This document shows, in pieces, positions 24,901-37,739 of a DNA stretch of 40,886 bases (positions are counted from its first letter, which is position 1; every line of letters begins with the position of its first letter). The notes beneath the pieces were generated by a model. That model was not told where the DNA came from and did no database searches. It worked only from the letters and a program-made list of their open reading frames with translations. The translations under genes were made by a program, and so were the position numbers. The stretch is taken from positions 1 through 40,886 of the forward strand of contig JABVXU010000476.1 of NCBI GenBank assembly GCA_013365365.1, given 5' to 3'. The DNA comes from Cruorifilaria tuberocauda (taxonomy: Eukaryota > Nematoda > Chromadorea > Rhabditida > Onchocercidae).

Positions 24901-27900
24901 CATAATTACTTTCAGTCTTTTTGAAATTTGCTGTTATAAATTTTCCTAGTTTTATCTTTTGAAGAGAAAAATAGTTTTCAACTCCCTTATCATTAAACTA
25001 AATTTCAGTTATGGAGATTAAGATTCGGAATTATTTGTAAATCAAAGACATTAAACTACAAAGAGCATTTAAAAAATCACTGCATCCACTTATTTTGATC
25101 TACTTCTTTTCCTTTTCCTTTTATTAGGATTCCGCAACGAGTTAAGAATTTAAGAAAATTATATTAATGGATGTCAAAAACCTTAAATTTGAAAAAGATT
25201 CTAACAGATGCACTTATAAAAATAAACCTTTTTTGCATCATTATCACTTATACATATGAAGACATTGCCAAACACATGACACATAGCTGGTTCCAGTTCT
25301 GGGGCATATTCAATCAAATCTTTTGCTATGAAAACGTTTTCCTTGCCAACCTAAAAATAAAATAATAAAATTTATCATAGGTTTTAAAAGTGACAGAAGT
25401 CAGTTTAAAAAGTGATAATGACATGACAGTCTGCTAACAACAGAATTTTCAACCTATTTTATATAAGTAATTATACCAAAATAGAAAATGTCAATTATAT
25501 CAACAATCCAGAAGACGTTAATCGAATCAAGCTGGAATCAACTATTTTCATTAAAAATCTAAGGTATATGAAGAAACAAATATCCCAAAATCTATAACAC
25601 TAACCAAATCCTGTGCTCGCTGTAATTTATGACTATCAAGCACTCGGCCTTCGATTTTGTCCAAGGGCAAAATAGTTACTCGATGTTTTAGATTGCCATT
25701 TTTCAACAAATCTCGGCCAATTTGGGCATTTTGTACGACGATATTATACAGCTGGAAAAAAAAGAGCCTTTCTATATCAGGTGCATTTCAACTGAAATTT
25801 GGATGTAACCGAGTTAAAAAAAGTGAAAAAATTTCTCACATAATAAATTTCAGTATATGTTATCTGTTTCAAGATTCTTAGATATAAAAAATTTGACAAC
25901 ATTATTCGAAAGTAAATCATTTACTAATTCGCAGATTTCCCTTCGGACTGAAGAGGACAACTGTGATACCGAAAATGCAAATGTTAATAGTAATGAAAAT
26001 TGATAAAATCCTATATTCTGAGAAAGTAGAATAGAGAATGGTTTTTTCTTGCCTTAATTACACCCGTGACTTGATTTGTGCTTTTTTAATTAATCTTGCT
26101 CAATCAATATTTTTGTTTAAAATTTTTGACATCTTTCTTCCGAGTAATCAAAACAGAGATTTAAACATTTCAAGCAGAAATTTTAGAAGTACTTACGATG
26201 AATGAAGTTGTACAACACAGAACTGAAACAAAATGAAATATAATACTGAAGAAGTAATTAGCTATAACTTAGCTTTATTTTGATTCATTTGCAAGTTCTA
26301 TCAAAAAAATCAAAGGTATTTAGATAATATTGTTTTATTTTGAGCATTTTTAAAGCTTTTAATTCATCAGAGGCATGATTCGCTAATTCATTAGAGATGC
26401 AATTTTATGAACTACAAGAGAGCGCAATGTTTGCATTTTTAATGCAAATTAGTAACGTGAAATACAGCGGAAAAAAAAATCGAGACAAATAATTTAAGCA
26501 AAAATAAATACAGAAATTAGGAGCTTAATTTATCTAGAATTTTCAGTAAGACAATATTTTATTATTCTGAAAAACTGTTTAAAAGAAAAGCGATTCAGAA
26601 TAAAATGCAAATTCAACATTATTTAAAAATAAAAATTTTATGAAAAATGATTAAAAATAGGCTTTCATTACTGAAACCTGCTTTTAAGAGTTTTCTATAG
26701 CAGAGGAGAGGAAGGAAATAACATCAAGATTACCATCGAAAATTATTTTTATGATTACAGAACAACATCGAGAAGACTTAGGTTAATCTAACTAGCAATC
26801 CAGTTAAAGCAAGTATGAATAATAAAATGAAAAAGCAAGCTGATTGAGTATGATTTGGTTTAATTTTGTTGAATTCTTCCAAAAAGCAACAAAAAGAATT
26901 ACATAACTGATTTTACGACTTCTTAAAAAATACCGAAGCAATCATTGAATTAACAAAAATATTCTCATAAAATGCCATGTTTGTCTTTATTTTTTAAAAA
27001 AAAATCAATTTATTGTATCAAAATATTGCAGTTAATTGCACTTTAGAGTATAATTAATCAAGGTACAGGTGTATCCTTGATCTATCCAGTACTAATGCAT
27101 TTAAATGTTTTTAATACTTGAACTTTGGAAGAACATAAACATAAATGAGGAATATTTACGATCTTTAATATTTTATATGTAATGCTTAGTGTTTAACTCA
27201 ACTTTTAGGATAATACGACAACTTAATTACTTTGAGCATTGATTGTTTTCACTCTTCCATAAAGCCTTCACTTCTCAAAGTTTTAAAAAAAAACAAACTG
27301 CGGAAAATAATATGATCTAATCTGAGCAATATTGAGCAGAAAATTATAATACGTCGCATGCTGTATCTAAGATCAAATTTATATACCATTAAACTTTATT
27401 TTCCTAAGTTCATTTATAAAACTTCGGAAATTTTTTTCTTCCTTAAAACAGTTTAGAGTTAAAAATTTTAATATATTTCTTCATTGTTCAACAAGGGGAC
27501 TCATAGAAAAAATTTTTCCGAATTTTATGATAGCTTAATGAACCAATGTTCGGATTGAAAGATCCTATACAATTTGTGAAATTCATCATTCTTCCATAAT
27601 TGAACAAATTCATTTTCTCCTTATTTCTTATCTCTAGAAAACGCTCTAGAAGATTTTAGAAGACGATTTTCATGTATCTAACTAGAAGAAAATTATTAAA
27701 CAACAAGTTTCGACGATTACCACCATTACTTCTAAACAGTGAAAAAAGATTGTAGGAGAAAATTAAAAGGAGCCTTGTATGACAAAAGCCAAAACTTACG
27801 GCTCCGCCACCAGCAACTTCCAAAGCGGTCGCGAATCGAAAATCACGAATTCGGAACAGTTTAGCAACGATTCCATTAACTAAATGACGATTAAAATTTG

Positions 27901-30900
27901 GATACGGATCGGAATAGTCGAATTTCAAATGTGGATTTCTGGAAAAAATCAGAAGAATAAAACTTGAAAAACAGTATAAAAACTCTTTAGATGATAACTT
28001 TAAATAATAATTGGTTACAAGGAGCATTCACCATATACAAAATTACCCAAAGCTTGACCTTTGATATACAAAAGGAAAAGCTTCATCGTCGAAAACATAT
28101 ATTATAAAAAAAAGGCAGTGTGATCCTAATTAAAGGACAAATATTTATAAAACATTAATACCGAGCTTCAAAATCCATTACAGCATCAGCCAAAACATTG
28201 CGTTCTGCAATAAGTGTTCGACGTTCGTTGGAAATTTGAAGCTCAGTTTCTTCATTAAAATTTAGTTCATTTAATTTAGCCTAAATATTAAAAACATTAG
28301 AACTATGAGAGAGTGAGATGGTATATTAATATTGATCCAAATTTAAGTCGAAAGTTAGCTACATTTACACAGTAAAACAATTATATTCTTTAAAAATCAT
28401 AAATATAAATCAGATTAATCAGGCACATCTCTGACATTGCATTAACTAGGACTGATTAATATCAAGCACTGAGAAAGAAAATTTTTAAAAGTTAATTATG
28501 ACAAAATTATTAAAATTTCAACATATATTATGACACATAGGTATTTTGACACATAGTAACATTTCTTCCATCTTCAAAAGTTATAAAGTATTTTAACATT
28601 ACCTCTATATGCCACACTTGTTGCTCTAGATTTGATCGCTTACGCTCTTCCGAATCAGTTTGACTAGTAACAGCATTTAGTTCGCCTTTCTTCTTCACCA
28701 GTAATGGTTCTAGCTGTTTTAACCTAAAAATCTGCATATGTATTGATAATACTATATTAAAAAAAATGTATTTACATATAGAATCATACTGAATGATAAT
28801 GTTCTTAATAATGATAACACACTACCTTATACGACTGCAGTTCACATGAAACTTTTGTCGTTTCAAATGCTTAAAATACAACAAGATCCTTTAAATTTTA
28901 TTATTCATCTAAGAAAAAGAACACATAATTTCGACTATCGTAAAGACTTGCCTCATCTGAGCCGTTTTTATTTTCGTTTCCAATGCACTCAATGCGCTTC
29001 GTTGTGCTGCAAAGCGCACATAAACTTACTACATATAAACTGCACATAAATGTATTACTTATCCAGCTAATGTTCAACCTGCACTAACCAAAATAAAAAA
29101 ATTAAGACAGATGAAGCTCTAACGCCAATTCAACTTTGTTCATTACCACAATAATTAAAGATATTTTAATCTTAAGGCGAAAGATGGCAGTTTTATAAAC
29201 TGCAAATTATTCTTAAGGCACAAAAGATAAAATGTGAGATGGTACGGTTGGCAATTTTTGAATAGTACAAAGTCCAACTACTAGCAAGTTAACATAAGAA
29301 AAATGTTAGAGCAGACCTGTTAGCTGAGCATCTAAAGTGACAGCACATCCGTCCTCATCAGTAATCATGCCTTTCGCCAACGCTTCCATTTTCCTCCGTG
29401 CGCGTTTTACCGCTTCCTCTGCGTCTTTGCCACGCTTTTCTTCGCCACCAATTTCAGTTTCAAGTCTCTTCAGTTCCAGGCATTTCTTTCCTAATTCACT
29501 CTTGTCCTGAAGAAATAACCCTCATTTGATAAGCTAATTCAGTGATAAAAAAGTTTTTCTTGAGACTATATTTGCTCCATGCATTACATAACGTACTGAA
29601 TTTGTAAATATTGCAAAAAAATCCCAATGACAGATATCACATTATCTGTTGACTTTGAACGAAATTCTTTTGAAATCAAAAGACCATTTAATTCGCTTTA
29701 TCAAAAATTCTAACCGACTGAATACTTTTAGTTTTGCGATCAATAGCAGTTCTTGTTTCTTTTCCTTTATCACGCATACCATCATGATTTGCCTCTGCTG
29801 CTGTTAATGCTGCCATTGTACTTTTAATACGGTCTTCAATTTCCTTCCTTTCTCTGCCAGTTTTCTATCGGAAAATATTTCTTAATTTGCTGAATTTCAG
29901 CGGATTGTTGGCTCTTCTCAAGAACTTTAAACTAACTTCAACAAACATGGATATTTACAATACAGTGGAGCGTTTATGAACATGCCTCAGTTTCCATGAA
30001 ACTTTGAGCTTTTTGACTTTTTAAACTTCCTATATTTACCAGAATCCAAAGCAAAAAATATTCACATTATTCTTATTATCTTCGAGTTCTTTAAGACGAA
30101 GTTCTTTCCGATCCAACTCTTCTTTCGTGTCATAAATGACTTTGTCAATTTCACGAATTTGATTTTTTACGTTAGCAATATCATCTTGTAAAGTATGGCT
30201 ATGAGTCTAAAAATATTGATGTGCTGCAACGATAAATAAAAAATTATTGCATACTCTTTTAAACTAAAAAAATGTGATATTCAAAAAACGAGCCTCCTCT
30301 GTACTTTATTACTATTTTTATTCCGTGTTCAGACTTGGGCTTTTTAAAGCAAATCTCGAACTTTTATATGTGATCAGTACTCACCAGTGAACTCATGAAA
30401 TCAAATGCGATGAGTTTTCGTTGAAGTGCTTCCAACTCTCGACCAATTTTCTGATACTCGAGGAAATTACTACGATCCCTTTTCAATTTCTCCACTTGTG
30501 GAAGAATATCTTCCTCCATCAGCTAGAAAAAAAAATTTCTTCGAAGATATTTGAAAACAAAATAGTTTCTTAAAAAAAAGAACTAATTGGCATTGAATAT
30601 AAAAACTTCGAGAGCAATTAATTAAGTTTAACATGATATTTTGAAAGAATTCGATAAAAATGATCGATAGTTCATATAAAACTGAACCTGGCAGCTTATA
30701 TTGGCATTCTTAAAAATACCTGTTTGATTTCAGCCATTTTCCCCTCCTTTTTTTCTATTGTACGTACAGCGCTTTGCTTTTTTGCTTCATACATTCGCGT
30801 TCCTGCCGCTTCTTCAATCATTCCAACGATCTAAAAATACCCGCTTTAATAATTATGAGCATTAGCTTAGAATCTACTGAACTCTTCTAAGTATACATCA

Positions 30901-32365
30901 TAATTTATGCCTCAGTCAGGATATCGGAGATTCAGATTTCATTTTTACGAACCTAAAAAGGTTGATGTTAATTAAAACTGAAGGAAAACAACCGACAAAA
31001 AACGCTGGCTAAATATTATTTTTTAATGATTTCTTATGTTATCAAAATAAAATCGGTGAACTATTCAAACCTCCATTGGCTTCATATTAAGAACTTTTGT
31101 AATTCGTCCTTGCATGATTAAGAAATGTGGATTGTTTACATTCAAGCCAACTGTCCGAAACATATCTGCAACTCTGCTATTTGTTGCTGCAGCACCATTG
31201 ATGGTATATGTGTTTCGACCATTTATTACTATCTGCACTAAGAATGATTTAATCATAAGAAAAAGATGGATACAATTTAAACCAAAATAATTAGCACATC
31301 GATGGCTTATGTTTGGGTCCTAAGATAGGCTTGGAAGTAAGAGACGTAGCAGCTTAAGTTATTGAGAGATTATGAAACAAAGTGATCCGGATTCATTGTT
31401 ACAAGCGAATAATCTAATAATCACTTTTATCTTTGAATTCTATGTCCCTCCCAAGAAAAAGATATGAACCATTATCTCCCTAGTTCTTTTGATATTCTGC
31501 AGACAAAAATAAACACATCTTTAATTTACTAAATGCTCAAAAGGTACGCTTTTAATATCAATTAACAAAGACTAAAAAGTTTTGAATTCTCCATATAAAA
31601 TGTCCTGAAATTTAATTGTGAAGTTGTCGAGGATCAACAGGCAATGGTAATCCTTCTTGCGATTAAGGATCAAAAGTTTGTTAACATTTGGAATTTTAAT
31701 GTTCATCGAACACTTTCTGAAGCAAACCTGTCGCCGAACGATAATTTCATCATATTTGTCGAAACCAATAGGACGATTAGATGTATCTGCGTTATCAAAT
31801 GTAATTGTTACTGTAGCTTTGCTGATACCAGCCTGACCTTGCTTATAAACGAGATCTGAAAGCTGTGCAGCACGGACCTGTAACAACACTCCATTTGAAC
31901 TACGGATCTTTGTTATATAACGAAATATATAACTTAAAGACCAAAAAAAATTTTACCGATTTTTTGTTCATTGGCTGTACAAATTGACAGTTTACACATT
32001 TATTTTTCTAAAAAGCTGTCAATTTCGGTTTAAATTAAATCCATTTTCATTAATTAAACATAAAATAACAGATAGAGTAACTGGATTATTTGACTTTTGA
32101 TAGCTTGCTTCAAATTTTACCTTTCTAGTGCCGATGCATGTCTACTCCAAAAAAAAATTGTAAATAATAACGTATGATTTAATAGAGATTCAATTACCTG
32201 ACTTAAATTGGAAATGCCAAGAACAAAACAAATAGCATCTAAAATATTCGATTTGCCCGAACCGTTTAAACCTGTAATCGCATTAAACTGCGCATCGAAG
32301 CCATCAATAATCTGTCGCTGTGCATATGATTTAAAGCCATCTATTTCGATTCGTTTTATACGCAT
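18989..32365 (-). CDS. SMC2: Structural maintenance of chromosomes protein 2 (condensin SMC2; MIX-1 in C. elegans)
   Basis: Core ATPase of condensin, paired with SMC4; in C. elegans MIX-1 also serves the dosage compensation complex. The 27 exons are 32198-32365, 31728-31877, 31071-31232, 30720-30830, 30385-30522, 30066-30206, 29715-29864, 29317-29506, 28948-29006, 28826-28869, 28603-28723, 28162-28280, 27800-27938, 25605-25751, 25228-25350, 24550-24631, 24244-24345, 23008-23159, 22505-22615, 22196-22302, 21955-22081, 21023-21217, 20705-20905, 20358-20483, 19968-20115, 19492-19646 and 18989-19183. All introns are GT-AG and all phases agree, giving 1220 residues (human SMC2 about 1197). Visible parts: [17 protein letters not shown] start, Walker A GLNGSGKS (32-39), [20 protein letters not shown], two coiled coils, a hinge around 519-690 (NPHLKF to LTGGSRS), signature LSGGQ (1102-1106) and Walker [13 protein letters not shown] (D1130, E1131). 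The tail is basic (PRKRRKE), shorter and different from the human one. The start is the ATG two bases after a TTGCAG acceptor. Nothing suggests inactivation. The weakest donors are at exons 7 (CG|GTTAGA) and 9 (CAA|GTCTTT). Confidence 0.97.
23540..24182 (+). pseudogene. Coding-like plus-strand segment nested in SMC2 intron 17
   Basis: This lies antisense within the 1084-base SMC2 intron 17 (23160-24243). Readable pieces: about 23540-23610 with [16 protein letters not shown]; 23710-23904, preceded by TGGATTGCAG and containing [20 protein letters not shown]; 23936-23998 with [17 protein letters not shown], bounded by TTGTGCAG and GTATAA; and about 24049-24182 with [17 protein letters not shown], ending at TAA. 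Pieces two and three would join in phase only through a 31-base intron, very short for a nematode. No start exon or family was recognised. It could be a small nested gene, an insertion remnant, or chance open frames. The exact limits are approximate. Confidence 0.28.
25752..27799 (-). other. Large SMC2 intron 13 (2048 bases)
   Basis: This is the largest SMC2 intron, splitting the hinge between VAGGGA and LYNIVV. It is bounded by donor GCC|GTAAGT and acceptor TTTCCCAG. The content is very AT-rich and I see no exon, repeat array or RNA gene in it. Confidence 0.85.
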
Positions 32366-32367
32366 TC

Positions 32368-32377
32368 CTGCAATTAT
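32368..32377 (-). promoter_or_regulatory. Probable trans-splice acceptor of SMC2
   Basis: ATAATTGCAG ends two bases before the SMC2 ATG. No upstream SMC2-like coding sequence precedes it, so a spliced-leader acceptor is more likely than a cis-intron; a non-coding first exon remains possible. Confidence 0.5.
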
Positions 32378-33708
32378 CATTGTTACACTAAAACGAGTAC
32401 ATCTTCTGTCCTTATTTAACTCTATTATCCTCTCCACTACATAACTTAATCATCTTTGCACTTCCTCACTTTCTTCTACCCTCTTTTTTTGTATATGTCC
32501 TATTAATATCAATTAATTCGTAATTATTTAACCAGTACGCCGTAATAGCACGCCCCAATCATTTCGCTTACAAAACCGACCTAGGTAATCCGTGCTGAAA
32601 TAAGGAGAAATCCTATCCTAATTATATTCGCGCCTTTTATTCCCATTTGGCATATGCAACCGTTAAATATCAAACTTCCAAAACGTGTTTGAAGTTGCTT
32701 ATTGATTCCAATGTTTAACGAAAGGCATAAATAAAGTTAACTCGTCTTATGGGTTGATTATGTCCTCGAGAAATCAAATTTCGAAGTTCCGGATTACTAT
32801 CTTTATTTAAAATGGATTCAAATCGTGTGTGTCGATACCACCGCATATCATAATGCTATTCCTTCTCCTCTTTTCTCTCTCTCACCTACCATTAAAAAAC
32901 ACTCTACTTTCAAACACTAAATTTCTCAACATTAAGTATCACCGAATAAAAAAATATATACTTATAAAGCTCCATGATTGGAAAAATGTTAAAAAATTTA
33001 TATTAATTAATTTATGCTTAACTAAGTTAATTGGACAGACTGAAGACTTTTCCCATCATTTAACAATTAGTTTATGGATAAATTTTGGTAAGAATTGGTA
33101 ATGAAATATAAGAAAAGTGAATGCAGATGAATTAACAATATAAATAAGTAAACAAGTATTTATAAACCGTAAGTGCACTCGTCAGTAATGTTCGCAAATC
33201 AGAAGGAATGTAGCAGTGGAGATTTTGGAGAAAATTCATTCGAACTTTTGATCGGTTGTTAGATTGTTAGATCTGTTAATAGAAATCATAGCTTACACAA
33301 TTAACAACTTTTTGATTCCTATCCAATGTTGTAAAATGAAAAGCATGTCTCTTTTCATAATAAGCAATACAATTGAAGTGTAAGTGGAATTTCTTCGGTA
33401 ACTATAAGATGCAATAAAATAGCTCTATAAGAGAGATGCGCCAAATATAATACATTATTGAGAAAATAACAATAGTTGATGTTGTGGTAGTGTAAAAACA
33501 ATGTATGCTAAATTTATGGCGTCAAAAAATATAATAAATAAATCAGATAGACTCAATTATCTTGCTACCTCATTTCTTTATTTAATATAAATCTTATCAT
33601 AAAACAGTTTGGGAAGGTGAAAGGAGAATGTATTGCTATGTATAATAAGGGGAAAATGAAAAATGAAAGCTTTAATATTGTAGAAACCTGAAGATATAAA
33701 ATGAAAAC

Positions 33709-33864
33709 ATGGTGCTGAAAAATAATAATGCTGAAGTAGTTATAACTAATGGGCGTTTGAATGTTGCAGTTCTTTTAGAATGTTCTGATATTGTTGTATA
33801 CAATGATGTACTGTGTAGTCCGTACATTCGTCTTCACATCTCAGCTAAGATCTTCACGTTGTAG
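33709..33864 (+). CDS. Small open frame, 51 codons, unknown
   Basis: ATG at 33709 to TAG at 33862-33864. The product starts MVLKNNNAEVVITNGRLNV and contains ECSDIVVYNDVLCSPYIRLH. Its balanced composition differs from the surrounding low-complexity DNA. It is not recognised and may be an exon, a small peptide gene or chance. An upstream ATG frame at 33188-33262 (MFANQKECSSGDFGENSFEL) is equally short and could be a first exon of the same unit. Confidence 0.22.
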   Translation: MVLKNNNAEVVITNGRLNVAVLLECSDIVVYNDVLCSPYIRLHISAKIFTL

Positions 33865-34189
33865 CCTCCTTTTCATTTAAGAAAGATAAGCAAATCATCA
33901 TTGAAATTTGAAATGTTGAAAAATTACTTAAAAAAAAATTACGCACTTTTTGCTAAAGTTACTGCTAAAAATTACAGCTACATAAAGTCAAGATAATCAA
34001 TTTACATTTTATCTTGAAAACGAATCCCAGAAGTTTTTGCATAGTTTTATGTTTATTTCTGAGTAAATATTAATCAAAATAAATCATAAAACAGCACATT
34101 TAAATTCAAAATTTTAGACGAGAAAAAATTCAAAGAAATGATTCCTAAATCTTTTTGTGGAAGTTTTTTGATTAAATTTTTGAGTTTGA

Positions 34190-34496
34190 TTCACAGACAA
34201 ATTATTTACAAGGATTTGTTCCTTGAATGAAGTTGCTCGTTTATTTGAAGATTTGATTTGTGACACGAACCAACGTAATGCTTTATTAAGCAGAAGAGTT
34301 GATTAGCAGAAACCAGTGGAAAGGGTGATAGTATTTGAGAAGTGATTTGCGGATGACTTTGGTAGGATAACGCCGATCATAAAGTGATAGAGCAGGGAAA
34401 AGAGCTCGTAGAGTGGTGAACCGATACAACAAAAAGAATAAAGGTCATGGGATATATGAATTAATTGAAACAATTGAAATGAGAATTGTGTGGATG
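34190..34496 (+). CDS. Two short coding-like plus-strand segments, unknown
   Basis: Segment one, 34190-34306, reads NEVARLFEDLICDTNQRNAL and ends in TAG shortly after. Segment two, 34383-34496, contains RRVVNRYNKKNKGHGIYELI and ends in VWM just before a consensus donor ATG|GTAAGT. A possible weak donor (AGA|GTTGAT) in segment one and an acceptor near 34390 would link them. No homologue was recognised, so this is a candidate only. Confidence 0.22.
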
Positions 34497-35129
34497 GTAA
34501 GTTCTTCATTATCCCTTAAAGATGATGATTAAATAAAAGTGAAGTGACAATAATTTGAGATAAAACAAAGCATAGGATTTGCTGTAACTGAGCATATCTA
34601 TGCAGAGATTTCCCAAAATATAATTTCATCATCTATGGGTTTAACATTTTCCTTCTAAGTTACATTTGACTAATGATGGATAAATGATGAAATATGACAA
34701 ATTATATGAAACGGCTTTTTGTGATGAAATGTGCTGACTAAAGATAACATTAAACTTTCTTAAGTTTATAACAAATGATGAATTGTTGAAAAGAATTTAA
34801 ATACTCGGGTTTCCCGATAAATCAACGAAGTGTTCGTAAATATTAGTCATATTGGATCTATTTCATTCAATTTAAACTAACATTGTGAAAATTTTTATTA
34901 CATTAAAATATTTTTGCTACATTTCAATTTCTTAACCTTTTCACCATACTAAGACACAGTTATAAATAGTATACATTTTACTCTCAAGATAACCTAGCAA
35001 TTCTGCATGTACATAAATTTTCATGGAATGAGAAAAATTACTGATCATTTCATCAATGAATCAATTTTATGCAGTATTTTGTTTCCAGTCTCTTTTGTCA
35101 GATTGCCGCACATTATTTCCATATTGAAA

Positions 35130-37057
35130 TCAAACAACACCCATTTCCTTCAATTTCATAACAAGTGATGGTACATCTTCGACGAAACTGCATGATTTTC
35201 GTAATTCAGGTTCCGTAACCTGAAAAGAATTAGAAAAAGATCAGCATTTCTGACCATTTTTCTCTATCCATTCGTTAAAGTGGTGGTTAAAACTTTTAAA
35301 CGAAATTTCCGACTAGAAGAATAGAGAACCTCAAGAATCTCTGTTTGTTGAATAGTTTCAATCCCATAATCAGAAAGTTTTTTCTTTTCTAAAGGCTTAT
35401 TTTTTGCTTTCATAATATTTGGTAGCGTGGCATATCTTGGTTCGTTCAACCTTAGATCAGCACTTATCACTGCTGGCGTTTTTATTCTTATCGATTCTCG
35501 ACCTCCATCTACTTCTCTAAAACACTGAATTGACATAAGGTTATTGTGACTTGTTACATAAAAATACATAGAAAGAAACTAGAAAAATTGTTCTTAAATT
35601 CGGCTCATCACTAATTAATGATCTGTTTTTACTTGTCGATTCGACCCTCTCTTTACGTAAGCATATCACCTTTTTTGAATAAATTTCTATGATTACTGGA
35701 GACTCTCATGTTGCTTAAGATCGATTCCTTATTTCGAAGTTTATTGATAAAAATGATAAAGTGAGAGAAAAAAGAAAGAAATCTTAGATAAATGCTATGT
35801 ATGAGATCAAAGTCATGTATATGCTTATCTTTAAGAAATTCCGTGGCTTAAATTATGTTTCTGAGCAATGAAGTGTGAATGAAATCAGTGATAGTAAATT
35901 ACGAAACATTGCGAAACACTAAACCACCAACCATAAAATCATGTGTTCCGTATACAATGATTTGTGCATACTATCAAAGGCCCGAATTTATCTTCAAACA
36001 CGGTGCTTCAAGAAATTAAAATTTATCTTTGTCTATTTAACGCAAATTATTATCGGAAGAATATGAATTTAAGAATCATTTGTGAATTAGTCTGTAACTA
36101 AGTGCCAAACTTACCGTGTAACGATGAATGTCTTATCGCTTTCTTGTTCGACCACGCTAGCATACATTGCTTGTGGCCAATTTAATAAACTAGCAAGAAG
36201 CTGAGCTGTTTGTCCGTAATCATCATCGATTGCTTGTTTTCCAAGGAATACCAAATCCGGTTTTTCATCCTCAGCTATTCTTCTTAGTATCTGAATAGTG
36301 ATCAGCAATTACTCACTATTCTTTCTTATCCCTTTTTATTGCCCTCAATAATCTTTCCGGAAATTGAGTTACATAATTTTCTCATTAATTTCATGCTAGG
36401 ATTCATGTTGGAACTTTTTGTTCATGTAATTTGCTTTTCTTTTTTTCCTATAATTAAGAATTTATTAACTTTCGCTACAAGCAAAGGTTCAATTTTTTCA
36501 GCAGTGGCTTCTTCTACTTCAACATGTATGGCTCGATCTGCACCTTTCGCTAATGCTGTACGCAGCGTTTCCTAAAAACTTTGCATGTAAATGATATGAA
36601 TGCAATGTGAATTAGCATGAAATTTTATATGTGAAGACTTATTCGGAATTCAAGCAGAAAGCTGAGCAGGGTAAATTAGATCCAGTTTTCTCTTGTATAA
36701 ACAGTGCTAGTTGAATGAAAAGCATAAATTTCGAAGTTGTTTTTCAAAAATCCGAAATGAAAATTTTCATAACTCCAGTCTTTATAATGAGTAATTCTAG
36801 ATTATTTAAATTTCAAAAAAATGACAAAAGAGAGAATGAACCTGTGATTTCGAGGATCCAAGTGAAACAGCTACAACTTCTTTAACAATTTGCTTTTCTT
36901 TCAAACGTACTGCTTCTTCTAAGGCAATTTCATCGAAAGGGTTCATTGAATGCTGCACATTCTCTTTCATCACACCCGTTTTATCCGGTTTTATCCTTAT
37001 TTTTATCGCATAATCGATCACTCGTTTAACAGCTACCAATGCTCGCATCGTTTTCAT
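35130..37057 (-). CDS. ETFB: Electron transfer flavoprotein subunit beta
   Basis: ETF-beta forms the mitochondrial-matrix heterodimer with ETF-alpha. It carries electrons from acyl-CoA and other dehydrogenases through FAD to ETF-ubiquinone oxidoreductase; the beta subunit also holds an AMP. Five exons, all GT-AG and in phase: 36842-37057, 36470-36571, 36115-36290, 35330-35516 and 35130-35219, giving 256 residues (human 255). Diagnostic stretches are [58 protein letters not shown] and [20 protein letters not shown]. The last is the recognition loop that docks partner dehydrogenases, with its leucine kept. Of the two lysines methylated in the mammalian loop, the first appears conserved and the second seems to be Asn (IMKAKNKP). 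The ATG at 37057 follows a TTTTAG acceptor by five bases; a second in-frame ATG lies three codons later. No cleavable presequence is visible, as is usual for ETFB. Confidence 0.97.
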
Positions 37058-37062
37058 TAGCA

Positions 37063-37071
37063 CTAAAACAT
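37063..37071 (-). promoter_or_regulatory. Probable trans-splice acceptor of ETFB
   Basis: ATGTTTTAG ends five bases upstream of the ETFB start codon. It fits a nematode spliced-leader acceptor; a cis-intron in the 5' UTR is the alternative. Confidence 0.45.
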
Positions 37072-37739
37072 ATTGCAATATAATTTGAACCTTTAGAATT
37101 GGGAACATTGGACGATTCTTGGAAATTTTCCATTCTGATTAAGGTAAGAAGAGAAACAAGGGCTGAAAAATATTCCATTAACTATATGACAGATTAAATT
37201 TTAAATATCACCAAAGAAAGATTTTAATTAAAAGAAATAAAATAATTAGATCACATTTGCTGTGAAAAAGATATCCAGCATGGTCAAAGTCCATCACTAC
37301 ATTCCTCGTGTGTAATTGAATATCTTCCACTTGAAACAACAAAATTAAAGTCTTGAATATCCTCCTTTTTCTCTCTCTGTCTCTCTTTCTCAATACCAAT
37401 TTCTCTTGCTCCGTCAACCTATCTCAATTATCGCAACTTGTGACGATGAAACACTGAGTACTCTTCCGATTTTTCTAATGTTTTTTTCATATGTCTGTCG
37501 GATATATATATATATATTTTTTCCACTGACTTGATCACATGCCAGATTTGCAAGGCTTACATTTATCGAACTATTTTCCGTTCCGTTTTCCATCTGATAT
37601 TTCTTCCTAGTGTTTGGATATGTACATATCCTGTTAAATATTTTTCTCTAATAAGTATTATCAGCGTTGCTGCAAGGACAATATATTTGAGAAGCAGTTG
37701 CAGTGAAGAAGGATTCTTCTCAACTTCAGGAACGCGTTT
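37072..37739. promoter_or_regulatory. Divergent promoter region ETFB / TMEM203-like
   Basis: About 680 bases separate the two start codons, which point away from each other. The region holds a short TA repeat near 37500-37517 and pyrimidine-rich CTCTCT runs near 37370-37390. No defined regulatory motif was identified. A 5' UTR intron of either gene could lie here. Confidence 0.45.

Larger units (their letters stand above)
32378..35129. other. Intergenic region between ETFB 3' end and SMC2 5' end
   Basis: About 2.7 kb, with the SMC2 promoter side at the low end and the ETFB 3' UTR at the high end. No family-level gene was recognised. Short plus-strand coding-like frames at 33188-33262, 33709-33864 and 34190-34496 are listed separately. 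Confidence 0.5.

Noticed and set aside
28948..28955. GC-AG intron at the end of SMC2 exon 9 (GAG|GCAAGT)
   Set aside because: It would leave a phase that gives a stop at the start of exon 10. The GT donor three bases further keeps the frame through exons 10 and 11.
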